Shown: positions 1 through 9,101 of the stretch, one piece after another
Position numbering within the stretch: the stretch's first letter is position 1
Layout: each line of letters starts with the position of its first letter
Assembly (NCBI RefSeq): GCF_001653565.1
Contig: NZ_LYPB01000073.1
Coordinates: forward strand, 294,896-358,895
Origin: Paenibacillus oryzisoli
GTDB lineage: Bacteria; Bacillota; Bacilli; Paenibacillales; NBRC-103111
Length of the DNA: 64,000 nt
Direction of reading: 5' to 3'
Notes under the pieces: model-generated
Database searches by the model: none
Told to the model about the DNA's origin: nothing
What the model saw: only the letters and a program-made list of their open reading frames with translations
Position numbers and translations under genes: made by a program

Positions 1-1
1 G

Positions 2-91
2 CACCCGACGACTGGACAGTTAATGCGTTTCGAGACGCATATTCCGAAGGTGTTTTTAAACCCTTTTAAAGAGCCTGGTGTGAAGAAGTAG
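2..91 (+). CDS. RluA-family pseudouridine synthase, C-terminal end (partial)
   Basis: This is the last 29 codons of a gene that begins before the window. The peptide opens with HPTTGQLMRFETHIPKVF, which matches the tail of RluA/RluD-type 23S rRNA pseudouridine synthases (a conserved HPxTGExxxFxxPLP-like strand). A second frame is also open to position 69, but it has no recognisable motif. The catalytic Asp domain lies outside the window, so only the family can be named. Confidence 0.6.
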   Translation, partial: HPTTGQLMRFETHIPKVFLNPFKEPGVKK

Positions 92-133
92 TTGGTGAAA
101 TTGAAAAGTTAGACGGGGAGCGTGTGTATAGAG

Positions 134-1090
134 ATGAATATTGTTGTTCTTGATGGATATACATTGAATCCGGGTGATTTGGATTGGAGCGGGATTGAAA
201 CTCTTGGTGAGCTGGTTGTTTATGACCGCACGGCTGAGTCTGAAATCGTTGAACGTGCGGCTAACGCCGACATCGTGCTCACGAATAAAACGCCTCTCTC
301 CGCTAGCACACTGGGTCAACTGCCGAAACTGAGGTATGTCGGTGTATTGGCAACTGGCTACAATATTGTAGATGTACAAGCTGCGAAGGAGCGCGGTGTG
401 GTAGTGACCAATGTGCCAGCTTATAGCACGCATTCGGTTGCTCAGTTAGTATTTGCACTGGTGCTGGAATTCTGCCACCGGGTGCAGCGCCATAGCGACA
501 GTGTGCTTCAGGGGGATTGGGCTGGATCGGTTGATTTCAGCTACAGCGTCTCCCCTCTCATCGAGTTAACTGGCCAAACGATGGGACTGATCGGACTTGG
601 TCAGATCGGCAAGCAAACAGCTCTGATCGCCCAGGCGATGGGCATGAAGGTCATTGCGACAGGGAGCGGACGAAATGTGCCACAGCCTGTGGATGGCATT
701 GAATGGGTATCCCTTGAGGAGTTGCTTCATCGCGCTGACGTAGTCAGTTTGCATTGTCCACTGACACCTGCAACGAATGAGCTGATCAATGCGGAGCGAA
801 TCGCTTTGATGAAACCATCGGCACTTCTCATTAATACCGCCAGAGGTGGACTGCTTAACGAAGCCGATGTTGCGCAAGCTTTGAACGAAGGCCGCCTAGC
901 TGGAGCAGGGCTTGATGTCCTGACGATTGAACCGCCAAAATCAGATAACCCCTTGCTGCATGCGCAGAATGTAATTATTACACCGCATATCGCTTGGGCA
1001 ACGAAGGAAGCTAGGACGAGGTTGATGGCTGTTGCGAGCAGTAATGCACGGAGTTTTGTCGCGGGTCAACCAGTGAATGTGATCGGGTAG
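134..1090 (+). CDS. D-2-hydroxyacid dehydrogenase (NAD-dependent)
   Basis: A 318-residue member of the D-isomer-specific 2-hydroxyacid dehydrogenase family, which reduces 2-ketoacids (for example glyoxylate or hydroxypyruvate) with NAD(P)H. The Rossmann motif GLIGLGQIGKQ sits near residue 150, followed by the family signature around LHCPLTPATNELIN, an INTARGGLLNE strand with the substrate-binding Arg, and the catalytic His in ITPHIAWAT near residue 285. Length is normal. A GTG at 122 is in frame but touches the GGGGAG ribosome site at 115-120, so the ATG at 134 is preferred. The exact substrate cannot be read from sequence. A strong hairpin terminator follows directly. Confidence 0.88.
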   Translation: MNIVVLDGYTLNPGDLDWSGIETLGELVVYDRTAESEIVERAANADIVLTNKTPLSASTLGQLPKLRYVGVLATGYNIVDVQAAKERGVVVTNVPAYSTHSVAQLVFALVLEFCHRVQRHSDSVLQGDWAGSVDFSYSVSPLIELTGQTMGLIGLGQIGKQTALIAQAMGMKVIATGSGRNVPQPVDGIEWVSLEELLHRADVVSLHCPLTPATNELINAERIALMKPSALLINTARGGLLNEADVAQALNEGRLAGAGLDVLTIEPPKSDNPLLHAQNVIITPHIAWATKEARTRLMAVASSNARSFVAGQPVNVIG

Positions 1091-1094
1091 CAAT

Positions 1095-1147
1095 AAAGGA
1101 CTGCCGCCAAAGTTTCGTGAATTCGAAGCTTTAGCGGCAGTCCTTTT
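1095..1147. terminator. Intrinsic, probably bidirectional terminator
   Basis: AAAGGACTGCCGC pairs with GCGGCAGTCCTTT through a long stem extended by AAAG/TTCG arms, and is followed by a T-run. It lies between the plus-strand dehydrogenase and the minus-strand SLH protein gene and probably ends both. Confidence 0.85.
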
Positions 1148-1165
1148 TAGTTGTCGATCGTTCTA

Positions 1166-4100
1166 TTATTTTAACGCATTCAATAAACGGTAAATGATCA
1201 CAGCCGCTTGCGCTCTTGTCGTGCTATCGCTCGGCATAAAGCTGCCATCACTTCCTTCAATAATTCCTGCTTTTTGCATGGCACTGACTGCTTCAGCCGC
1301 ATAATCGGAGATGTCAGCCGAGTCGTCAAAGACCTTGGAACCAGCATTCGTCTGGAGACTTGCGTTTAGCGCTAGTAAGGTACGATAAGCCATAACCGCC
1401 ATATCTTGTCTGGATATCTCATCCTCTGCACCAAAGCTTCCGTCTTCTCTGCCACTTACGATGCCAAGCTGCTTAGCTGCAGCAGTAGAGCTGTAGTACC
1501 AATCTTCCTGATCAATGTCTGAGAAGGCATTTGACGCAGCCTGTTCACCATCTAAGCCGAAGGCTCTCATTAGCAGAGTCACGAATTCTGCTCTTGTGAC
1601 CGGGTTATTCGGTACAAAGCTCGCTTCACTCCTACCACGGATTATTTCTCGCGCTGCCAAAGCATCAATGCTTGCTTGCGCCCAAGATACTTCACTGATG
1701 TCTTGGAAGGTAACATCCTTGTAGAATAGGGCATAGTTGCCCAGCTGTGCAGTCGTGAACTCCACTTGTCCTGTAGCTGCATTGTATGCCCCATTCACAA
1801 GAACCTCTAACTTCCCTGATGCGCTCACATAGCTTACGATTACTTTCTCTGGCGATTCTCCCGGTTTCAACGTATAGTTGATGGCTATTCGGGCACCCTC
1901 GGCACTCAAGTTCTTCGTCGACTTTCCATCCACTTGCAAGTCAAAATCGAATACACTCCCGCTCCCAATAGACGCTCTAACTTGCTCGGAAAGCGCTCCT
2001 TGTTCAACGTTTGTTACGACAACCTGAATGTTCTTCGCATCTGTCCCTGCCTGTTGCTTCAATGCTTGAATCGGTAGGATGACCTTAGAGGCACCTGCCT
2101 GGAATGCGATCTGTTTCACTTGGTTCGCATCTGCTTTGTCCAGCAACGCAACAGGAACTTGTATAACGAGCTTCTTCGTTGTCGACTCTGCTGGAACGCC
2201 TAAGCTTATCGTTCCGTTCGTTGCTCCCTCAATAGCCTTAGCCATGTCTAGGTCTTGAATAGTAACTGTTGATGTATTGGGATCCTTCGGCTCTTCTTTA
2301 ACAGGTACAGAGATGACACCGCCGCCGCTACCCGATCCGTTAGAGGTATCGTCCGTACTATCATCCGGGTTCTCTCCATTGTTTGGACTAGCTGTCACCG
2401 TTACATTCGCGGTCGCTTGCAGGGTAGTTCCTGATACTGATCCATGAACGACAAAGCCACCTACTTGCCCATAAAGGGTTGGAGTGATAGTATCCCAAAC
2501 AACCTGAAGTTGTGAGGTTAGCTGATTATCATATACGGCAGTTACAACCGTCGGTAATATCGGTGCTACCCCTGTTGTCGTGCTTACGGCTACAGGCTCA
2601 ATCGATAGGATAACAGCTGGAGTTTCCGTTACCGTAATATTCGCTACTGCGCGAATGCTTGTGCCTGCAACATCTCCATTGACGACAAACGAACCGGCCG
2701 CAGCATACTGGGAAGCATCCACGAGATCCCATGTGACAGACTGCGATGAAGTAGATTGATCATCATACACGGCTGTTACTACGGATGGAAGTTCTGGTGG
2801 TATACCTTTCGTCGTTAACACCCCAACCGGATTGATACTAACAATCACTGGGTTAGGGTTGACAGTGACTTGAGCCTCTGCTCTCACATCTGTCCCCTCT
2901 ACGGAACCATACACAACAAAGCTCCCTGCCTGCGCATATTGCGAAGGTGCCACAGTATCCCAGATGACAGGGTGTGATTTCTGTGACTGATTGTCGTACA
3001 GGGCAGTGACGTGAGTAGGTAATACTGGTGCTGATCCTACAGCAGTCGTAACCAACTTAGGCTCGAAGCTGACAATAGCAGCCGGGGTAGCTCCTACAGT
3101 GATATGCGCCTCCGCTCGCAGGGCTGTCCCCGCTACAGTTCCTTGTAAAGTAAAGGTACCTTCTGCGGCATATTGATCAGGTGTTAGCGTGTCCCACGCA
3201 ACCGGCAGCGTTTCGACCGACTCATCACTATACGTAACAGAGACAGTTGAAGGCAAGGTTGGAGCAACGTTGACATACGTATTCACATCAACAGGTGATA
3301 CCGCATTAATCATTGCTGTTCCTGGGATGATTTCACCACTGCCCATTTTGACATGGTCCAATGTAATATCAGCGATCGGAGTCGTGTCTCCGCCAATTTT
3401 CATCACATTGCCGCCGGTACCCAAACTGGCTGCTCCAGCCCAAGCGAGTTGACCGTCGATGTACAAGTCATACGTATAATTCGCGTGAACAATGACTCTG
3501 TAATCGTGATATACGGTCGTGTCTAACGTAGTCGTCTTACTCGGACTGCTAGCTTTATTCTGTGCCGTACCTTGTGTGCCATGCTTCAAATAAAGTCCGA
3601 TCTGATAATTACCGCTTCTAATTGTAAATTCATTTAGCGTGTTTGCCGTATTTACCTTAGCTCTATACTCTACGGTGAAGGCGCCGACCATAGGCGAGAA
3701 ATCGGTTTTCAGCAAATACGTTGAAAACCCAGTGCTTGAGTCTATAATTTTTACATTCCCGCTATCCTGAGTTACGGAACCAGGGCCATTAACCAATTTG
3801 GACCAACCACGTGAATACTTATTCATATCATCATTAAAATATTTGAATGGGCCTGGAGGCAGTGGCGGTATCTCGTCGATAGGCTCAACTGCATTCGGAT
3901 CCATCTTGGCATACGCAAGCACACCGCCTAATCGGTCACCCTGCTCATAGAACATATATAAGTCTTCGCCGTCATATACGAAGTTAGCCGAGGCTGTTCG
4001 CCCTCGATCAATTACATCATCAGAGTCATGTAATATTCCCAAATGATTCTCCAGGTCAAAATTAGCACCAACCTCGGTAATATGCACATTGCCCGAAGAC

Positions 4101-4864
4101 GCATGGTAAGCTACATAATGCTTACCATTCCATGGGAAATAAGTGGGACCGGACAAGTTAGTTCCTTCAGATGCATTGGAAGTAATCAATGGATTCTTTT
4201 GTGTTGTCCAGCTGAGACCATCATTCGACCACGCTAGATAAATGTTTCTTTTATTCGCTGTGGTATTACCCATCAGCAGCATGATGTACGTATTATTTTT
4301 GGAGGGAATCGTATACTTGAACACCTTGGCATAAGAAGTTTCCATCAAGCCAACAAAATCACTCGTGCCAAGCGCTTTTTGCTCATACGTAAAGTTGATG
4401 CCGTCCAAGGTTGAAGCAATCCTTGTCGTCGTATTTTCCCCATGATAATACATGTAAAATTTCTGAGCCGCATCGTTCCATATCATATACGGTGAGGACA
4501 CATGCGACACACTATAATTCGGAGACCAAACATTGGAGATTAACGGATTAGCCTCGTACTCCGTCCAGGGACCGTTCAAGGAATCGGAATACGCCAGATT
4601 AATCCCTCCTGGTGCATCATGAGGAGCATAATACAAATAATAAGTACCTAGCGGATTCGCAATATGATCCGTCGCTTTAACAACTTGCGGAAATATAATC
4701 TCGTCTGTCGGATTATATTTTAAATCCAACGGGTTCAGGACTTGCCCCTGATATTTGAAAATCGGAAAACCCGCTAGAGCGGACGCAGATTTAGGTTTAA
4801 CAACGACTACAATGCTCAGCACCATGATAAAACATATCAAACTGGCTATCACTCTTTTTAGCAT
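1166..4864 (-). CDS. Secreted SLH-anchored protein with GH43-like propeller and bacterial Ig-like domains
   Basis: A 1232-residue surface protein. In order: a signal peptide (about 1-30, LKRVIASLICF... to SASALA); a five-bladed propeller-like region (about 35-335) with repeated xxYYLYYA/FYMYYHGE/YMFYEQ strands typical of GH43/GH62-type glycosidases; a LamG/concanavalin-like domain (about 345-510); four Big_4 Ig-like repeats, each with a TAVYDxQ...VxWDxxxPxxY core (about 525-860); a Gly/Ser linker; and three SLH motifs (about 1050-1232) for S-layer attachment. It lies 36 bp after the ABC permease genes, so it probably acts outside the cell on the polysaccharide whose products that importer takes up. 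The ribosome site GAAGGAG supports the ATG. Catalytic residues were not assigned. Confidence 0.85.
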   Translation of the reverse strand: MLKRVIASLICFIMVLSIVVVVKPKSASALAGFPIFKYQGQVLNPLDLKYNPTDEIIFPQVVKATDHIANPLGTYYLYYAPHDAPGGINLAYSDSLNGPWTEYEANPLISNVWSPNYSVSHVSSPYMIWNDAAQKFYMYYHGENTTTRIASTLDGINFTYEQKALGTSDFVGLMETSYAKVFKYTIPSKNNTYIMLLMGNTTANKRNIYLAWSNDGLSWTTQKNPLITSNASEGTNLSGPTYFPWNGKHYVAYHASSGNVHITEVGANFDLENHLGILHDSDDVIDRGRTASANFVYDGEDLYMFYEQGDRLGGVLAYAKMDPNAVEPIDEIPPLPPGPFKYFNDDMNKYSRGWSKLVNGPGSVTQDSGNVKIIDSSTGFSTYLLKTDFSPMVGAFTVEYRAKVNTANTLNEFTIRSGNYQIGLYLKHGTQGTAQNKASSPSKTTTLDTTVYHDYRVIVHANYTYDLYIDGQLAWAGAASLGTGGNVMKIGGDTTPIADITLDHVKMGSGEIIPGTAMINAVSPVDVNTYVNVAPTLPSTVSVTYSDESVETLPVAWDTLTPDQYAAEGTFTLQGTVAGTALRAEAHITVGATPAAIVSFEPKLVTTAVGSAPVLPTHVTALYDNQSQKSHPVIWDTVAPSQYAQAGSFVVYGSVEGTDVRAEAQVTVNPNPVIVSINPVGVLTTKGIPPELPSVVTAVYDDQSTSSQSVTWDLVDASQYAAAGSFVVNGDVAGTSIRAVANITVTETPAVILSIEPVAVSTTTGVAPILPTVVTAVYDNQLTSQLQVVWDTITPTLYGQVGGFVVHGSVSGTTLQATANVTVTASPNNGENPDDSTDDTSNGSGSGGGVISVPVKEEPKDPNTSTVTIQDLDMAKAIEGATNGTISLGVPAESTTKKLVIQVPVALLDKADANQVKQIAFQAGASKVILPIQALKQQAGTDAKNIQVVVTNVEQGALSEQVRASIGSGSVFDFDLQVDGKSTKNLSAEGARIAINYTLKPGESPEKVIVSYVSASGKLEVLVNGAYNAATGQVEFTTAQLGNYALFYKDVTFQDISEVSWAQASIDALAAREIIRGRSEASFVPNNPVTRAEFVTLLMRAFGLDGEQAASNAFSDIDQEDWYYSSTAAAKQLGIVSGREDGSFGAEDEISRQDMAVMAYRTLLALNASLQTNAGSKVFDDSADISDYAAEAVSAMQKAGIIEGSDGSFMPSDSTTRAQAAVIIYRLLNALK

Positions 4865-4900
4865 CAGTCTTGCTCCTTCTAATGGTAGATTATTCTCTAC

Positions 4901-5743
4901 TTATTTCAAACCAGTCAACGCTACCCCTTCGATAAATCGCTTCTGGGCAATAAAGAAAACAAGCAATAGAGGCACAGTCGCCATAACGGAGGCCGCCATT
5001 AATAAGTGCCAATCCGTCCCTGCCGTATCCGTGAATAACTTGAGTCCGACAGGCAAAGTAAATAATTTATTATCGCTAATATAGATCAGTGGATCGAAAT
5101 AGTTATCCCAGCTATGAAGGAATGTAAAAATAGCGAGTGTGGATAACGCCGGTGTAGCTAGCGGCAGCATGATACGCCAAAATGTTGTCCATGGTGTGCA
5201 GCCATCTATTTTCGCCGCTTCTTCCAGCTCATCTGGGACCATGATGAAAAATTGACGAAGTAAAAATACGCCGAATATGCCGCCTGCCCCTAATACGGAT
5301 GGCACAATTAACGGGAAGTGCGTGTCCGTCAGATGCAGCTTAGACATCCAAACGAACATCGGAATCGCCGTTACTTCTGTTGGAATCATCATACCGGTGA
5401 GCAAGATGAGGAAGATGATATTTTTGAAGCGAAAATTCATCTTACCAAATGCATACCCAGCCAGTGCCGCAAACAAGCAAGTAGCGATGGTAACCACGAT
5501 GGCTATATAAGCGCTATTGAAGAAGTAGAGAGGAAACTCGGGCTGTTTGACGAATACTTGCTTGAAATTGGACCACGAAATCGGATCAGGAATCCATTGC
5601 GGTGGAAAAAGAAATATTTTCGTCGGATCCTTTAGTGAAGTCGTGATCATCCACAGAAATGGAAACAAGATCACGAGTGATATCAGGGAAAGCACTGTAT
5701 AAATAGGCAGGTTTCGAAGTATGCCCTGTTGGTTATTGTTCAT
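4901..5743 (-). CDS. Carbohydrate ABC transporter permease, MalG type
   Basis: A 280-residue inner-membrane permease of the CUT1 sugar importer family, with about six membrane segments. The EAA loop that contacts the ATPase is clear (EEAAKIDGCTPWTTFWRIMLP, near residue 185). Its start overlaps the stop of the upstream MalF-type gene by 11 bp, so the two are translationally coupled and form one heterodimeric channel. No ATPase gene is present; CUT1 importers of this kind usually share an MsmX-like ATPase encoded elsewhere. Confidence 0.93.
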   Translation of the reverse strand: MNNNQQGILRNLPIYTVLSLISLVILFPFLWMITTSLKDPTKIFLFPPQWIPDPISWSNFKQVFVKQPEFPLYFFNSAYIAIVVTIATCLFAALAGYAFGKMNFRFKNIIFLILLTGMMIPTEVTAIPMFVWMSKLHLTDTHFPLIVPSVLGAGGIFGVFLLRQFFIMVPDELEEAAKIDGCTPWTTFWRIMLPLATPALSTLAIFTFLHSWDNYFDPLIYISDNKLFTLPVGLKLFTDTAGTDWHLLMAASVMATVPLLLVFFIAQKRFIEGVALTGLK

Positions 5744-6689
5744 GATGCACCCACCTTTTTCTCATATTCCATTGCACGATGGTCAAGACCAGCACTAGGA
5801 AAAACAAGATGAAAGCGATTGAAGATGCGTAACCGAATTCGAATTGCTTAAACGCCTGCTGATAAATGTAGTAAACGAGAACATATGTACTTGTCCCTGG
5901 ACCACCATCCGTCATGACTTGAATTTGGGAGAATACCTTCAGCGAACCGATTAAGGTAAGGATAAGCGCCAGGAAAAACGCTGGTGAGATCATCGGGAAA
6001 GTAATACTCCAGAAAGTTCTCATGCGCGAGGCTCCGTCAATCTTGGCAGCTTCGTAGTACATTTTGGGAACCTCCTGCAACGCAGCTAGGAAAATCACCA
6101 TATTCAGACCCACATTCTTCAGTACGCTGACTACGATAACCACTGGCATTGCCAAGGCAAAATTGTAAAGCCAAGCGGGTCCCTGAATGTTAAACAATTG
6201 CAGGATCTGATTGACCAAGCCAGCATCCGTCGCAAAAATGTATTTCCACACAATCGCCCATACGACAATCGAGGTCACAACCGGCGTGAATATAGCGGTT
6301 CGAAACAGGCTAATTCCTGGTATTTTTCTATTTAACAGAAGAGCTAAACCAAGCGCGAGCATCAAATTCAGGGGAATGAGCCCAGCCGAGAAGTACAACG
6401 TGTTCCATACCGTCTTCCAAAATAAAGGATCGTTCAGAAATGCTTTCTCGTAGTTATCCAATCCCACATACGACGTATCGTGAAGGAGAGAGTAATTGGT
6501 GAAGCTCATGCCGAATGCAGCCACGATTGGAACTAATAAGAAGATGATATATCCGAGTACCATCGGAGAAATAAATAAGTATGCATACCATGCCCCACTC
6601 GAAGCAAGGCGGCTCTTGGCACGTTTCCGGACGGAAACGGGTTGCCCTGTCTGCAGGGATGGGGTCAATTTCGCACCTGCGGAATCCAT
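5733..6689 (-). CDS. Carbohydrate ABC transporter permease, MalF type
   Basis: A 318-residue CUT1 permease with about six membrane segments and an EAA loop, YEAAKIDGASRMRTFWSITFP. The frame is open further upstream, but the ATG giving MDSAGAKL is chosen because GGAGAG lies at good spacing before it. It pairs with the overlapping MalG-type gene. About 190 bp separate it from the binding-protein gene, and that gap holds a hairpin, a common way to make more binding protein than permease. Confidence 0.92.
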   Translation of the reverse strand: MDSAGAKLTPSLQTGQPVSVRKRAKSRLASSGAWYAYLFISPMVLGYIIFLLVPIVAAFGMSFTNYSLLHDTSYVGLDNYEKAFLNDPLFWKTVWNTLYFSAGLIPLNLMLALGLALLLNRKIPGISLFRTAIFTPVVTSIVVWAIVWKYIFATDAGLVNQILQLFNIQGPAWLYNFALAMPVVIVVSVLKNVGLNMVIFLAALQEVPKMYYEAAKIDGASRMRTFWSITFPMISPAFFLALILTLIGSLKVFSQIQVMTDGGPGTSTYVLVYYIYQQAFKQFEFGYASSIAFILFFLVLVLTIVQWNMRKRWVHHEQ

Positions 6690-6768
6690 GTTGTTTCTCT
6701 CCGTTCTCTGTAAGTTATTCGATTCATAAACACATGAAATCCACAGCAGCGCAAGAAGCTTCGAGTAC

Positions 6769-6835
6769 AAGGTGTCTGAAACAGGCTCTGGCTTCTAGCC
6801 AGAATCAGGTATTAACTCGCGATCAGACTCACCTT
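6769..6835 (-). other. Intercistronic hairpins between binding protein and permease genes
   Basis: AAGGTGTCTGA (6769-6779) is nearly complementary to TCAGACTCACCTT (6823-6835), and CTGGCTTCTAGCCAG (6788-6802) forms an inner stem. There is no long T-run, so partial termination or 3'-end protection of the binding-protein mRNA is more likely than full termination. Confidence 0.5.
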
Positions 6836-6879
6836 ATACCCTAAAACCTCCCCACTACCGTGACGTTTCTTGATTTAAT

Positions 6880-8199
6880 TTATTTAAGCAGCGGGCTTAC
6901 TTCACTTTCCGCTTTGGTTAATACATCCTTCACCGTACCCGACTGCGCATATAGCAGGTCAAGAATGGTTTGCATCTTGGTATCAATTTGCTGCCAATTC
7001 TTGTGAGCTGGCAACGTAGTAGCGCCTACCATTTGATCGATGACAGCAAGCTTCACACTCTCTGGTGATGGCCCTTGCTTCAAGAATGACTCCGATTCCA
7101 AAATCGACTTGCGGCTAGGCACGAAATATTGGCTCGTAATGTTCATATTCTCATTATTCGTAATGTATTTTAAGAAGTCCGTTGCTTCTTTCGGGAATTT
7201 GCTATCCTTCATAACGACAACACCAGCGTATCCCATTGTAGTGCCCGCACCTTTAGGACCTTGAGGCAATGGCGCGATATCCCACTCGAAGTCTTTAATC
7301 GCCTTAGCTTTGCCCATATAGCTGAACAATTCCTTTTGCATGGCAATTTTACCCGTGTCGAACGTCGTTTGATCCCCTGGCTTCGGATGCACCTTATCCT
7401 TGAAGATCATATCCGAATACAACTGAAGTGCCTGCTCGCCCTCTTTGGAGTTCAAGGTAAACTTCGCACCATCTTTACTTAACAGTTCAGCGCCGTAAGA
7501 ATTAAATACTGTTTGTAGGGCATCCGGCCAGTTGGTCCAGCCATTGCGTACAAAATTCGTTCCATATACACCCTTTCCAGGGTCAGCTAATGTCTTAGCC
7601 GCTTTGAGGAACTCTTCATAGTTCCATTTTCCTTGCTTATATAACTCAGTTGGCGTTGCTAAACCTTTGGCTTTGAACATCGTTTTGTTGTAATAGATCA
7701 TCGATGTAGGCGTAGAAAATGGAATGCCATAAATCTTGCTGTCTTTGGTTAACAAGTCGAGCGTGGTTGGATAAACTTCATCAAACTTATACGCCGTATC
7801 CGCTTTCAAAGAAGTTACATCAAGAAGTTGACCACCCTGAATGAATTGCGGAATCATACGTTCTGCGAGCCATGCGACATCTGGAGCAGAATTCGATGCT
7901 TGCATGATCGAAAGCTTCTGCTGGTAGTCAGCAAAAGGAATAATTGTAATCTCGACGCTGATGTTCGGGTTACTCTCTTTATATTTGGCAATCATATCTT
8001 CATACATTTTCTTGTGCGTGTCGTTGCCCCATATGCTAAATTTCAGTGTTACAGGCTTCTGTGCCTTCACTTCTGTTGACGAACTTGGTGCGGTTGTAGC
8101 TCCGGTTGCTGCCGGCGCATCTGTTTTGGTACCGCAAGCAGTTACTACTGAAGTTGTGACTAGCAGCGTGCCCATAAGTAAGCTAAACTTTTTATTCAT
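6880..8199 (-). CDS. Sugar ABC transporter substrate-binding lipoprotein
   Basis: A 439-residue family 1 extracellular solute-binding protein. The N-terminus is a lipoprotein signal with lipobox VVTAC (Cys at about 22), then a Thr/Ser/Ala linker, then the two-lobed binding domain (VTLKFSIWGN..., APDVAWLAE..., GYAGVVVMKDSKFPKEA). It delivers a sugar or oligosaccharide to the two permeases downstream. The gene follows the YesM/YesN-type sensor pair with a 158-bp gap holding a likely promoter and a cre-like site, so induction by the response regulator and catabolite control are both plausible. Confidence 0.93.
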   Translation of the reverse strand: MNKKFSLLMGTLLVTTSVVTACGTKTDAPAATGATTAPSSSTEVKAQKPVTLKFSIWGNDTHKKMYEDMIAKYKESNPNISVEITIIPFADYQQKLSIMQASNSAPDVAWLAERMIPQFIQGGQLLDVTSLKADTAYKFDEVYPTTLDLLTKDSKIYGIPFSTPTSMIYYNKTMFKAKGLATPTELYKQGKWNYEEFLKAAKTLADPGKGVYGTNFVRNGWTNWPDALQTVFNSYGAELLSKDGAKFTLNSKEGEQALQLYSDMIFKDKVHPKPGDQTTFDTGKIAMQKELFSYMGKAKAIKDFEWDIAPLPQGPKGAGTTMGYAGVVVMKDSKFPKEATDFLKYITNNENMNITSQYFVPSRKSILESESFLKQGPSPESVKLAVIDQMVGATTLPAHKNWQQIDTKMQTILDLLYAQSGTVKDVLTKAESEVSPLLK

Positions 8200-8238
8200 A
8201 TTCGGTTCCCCTTTAATTCGTATTATGTAACCGCTTCA

Positions 8239-8253
8239 GTGAAACGTTTACAA
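8239..8253 (-). promoter_or_regulatory. Possible cre (CcpA) site over the promoter of the binding-protein operon
   Basis: On the minus strand TTGTAAACGTTTCAC agrees with the cre consensus WTGNAANCGNWNNCW at 13 of 15 positions. It overlaps a weak -35 (TTGTAA) followed by TACATA at about 18-nt spacing, some 40 nt before the lipoprotein start. Catabolite repression is an inference. Confidence 0.4.
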
Positions 8254-8357
8254 ACTTTATTATAAAGAAAACGAACCCGCTCTTTTATGGCCTAAAATTC
8301 AGAATAGGTTCGAATTGTATCGATATTAGGTTTAATAATCTGCATGAAATCGTACGT

Positions 8358-9098
8358 TTATTGGTCTCGAAATTCGGATGGGGTCAACCCAACGACTTGC
8401 TTAAATAAGGACATGAAATACTTGCCATTGGGATATCCCGACATTCTGCCGATGTCTTGAACCTTCATGTGTGTTGTCTTTAATAGCTGCTTAGCCTTCT
8501 CTATTCGGCGTTGCGTTAAGTATTCGGATAAGTTCTGACCTGTTTCAGACTTGAACAACGCGGACAAATATCGATGGTTTAAGAACACCTGATCAGCCAG
8601 ATATTGCAGGGAGATGTTCTGATCTAAATGACTGTCGATAAGCTCCTTCACCTTTCTTATGATTTGCCGCTCCTCTTGCCCTTCCTTTGCAGAAGAGGCC
8701 ACTTCAGCTTGCAGGGGATTACTTTTGAGCAGTTCCTTCTTTAATCGATCAATAACAATGGCTAGTTCCGCCTTGTCTACAGGCTTCAATAAATAATCCG
8801 CAGCATGATACCTTAGTGCGTCCCGTGCATATTCAAAATCGCTGTACCCGCTAACGATAACAACTGGCAGTTCAGGATATTGGTCACTAAGCCTTCGCAT
8901 CATCTCAATCCCGTTCATTTCCTTCATGCGAATATCCGTAATGACGGCATCCGTTGTATTGGTCTTCAGCCATTCAATCGCTTCCACGCCATTGGACATT
9001 CCCCCAACTACCTGAACGCCGCCTATAATATGCTCAAGTAAATGACGAAAACCATTCCGAAGATTAATCTCATCCTCAACTAATAAAATTCGAAACAC
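8358..9098 (-). CDS. Response regulator with AraC-type DNA-binding domain (YesN family)
   Basis: A 246-residue regulator. An N-terminal receiver (LLVEDE; phosphoacceptor Asp near residue 55 in DAVITDIRM; Lys in LLKPVDKAE) is joined to a C-terminal pair of AraC helix-turn-helices (about 145-246, ending in the SGYPNGKYFMSLFKQVVGLTPSEFR signature region). The start is GTG, with GAAGGGGA eight bases upstream; no ATG fits. It lies 3 bp after the sensor kinase stop, so the two form one operon, and it most likely activates the adjacent sugar-import genes when phosphorylated. Confidence 0.93.
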   Translation of the reverse strand: MFRILLVEDEINLRNGFRHLLEHIIGGVQVVGGMSNGVEAIEWLKTNTTDAVITDIRMKEMNGIEMMRRLSDQYPELPVVIVSGYSDFEYARDALRYHAADYLLKPVDKAELAIVIDRLKKELLKSNPLQAEVASSAKEGQEERQIIRKVKELIDSHLDQNISLQYLADQVFLNHRYLSALFKSETGQNLSEYLTQRRIEKAKQLLKTTHMKVQDIGRMSGYPNGKYFMSLFKQVVGLTPSEFRDQ

Positions 9099-9101
9099 TT
9101 G

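Noticed and set aside
1-69. First-frame open end (APDDWTVN...) as the terminal gene
   Set aside because: The second frame carries the RluA-type HPTTG...MRFE motif and is the better explanation.
6769-6835. Full transcription terminator between binding-protein and permease genes
   Set aside because: The stem is imperfect and lacks a T-run; partial termination or mRNA stabilisation fits better.
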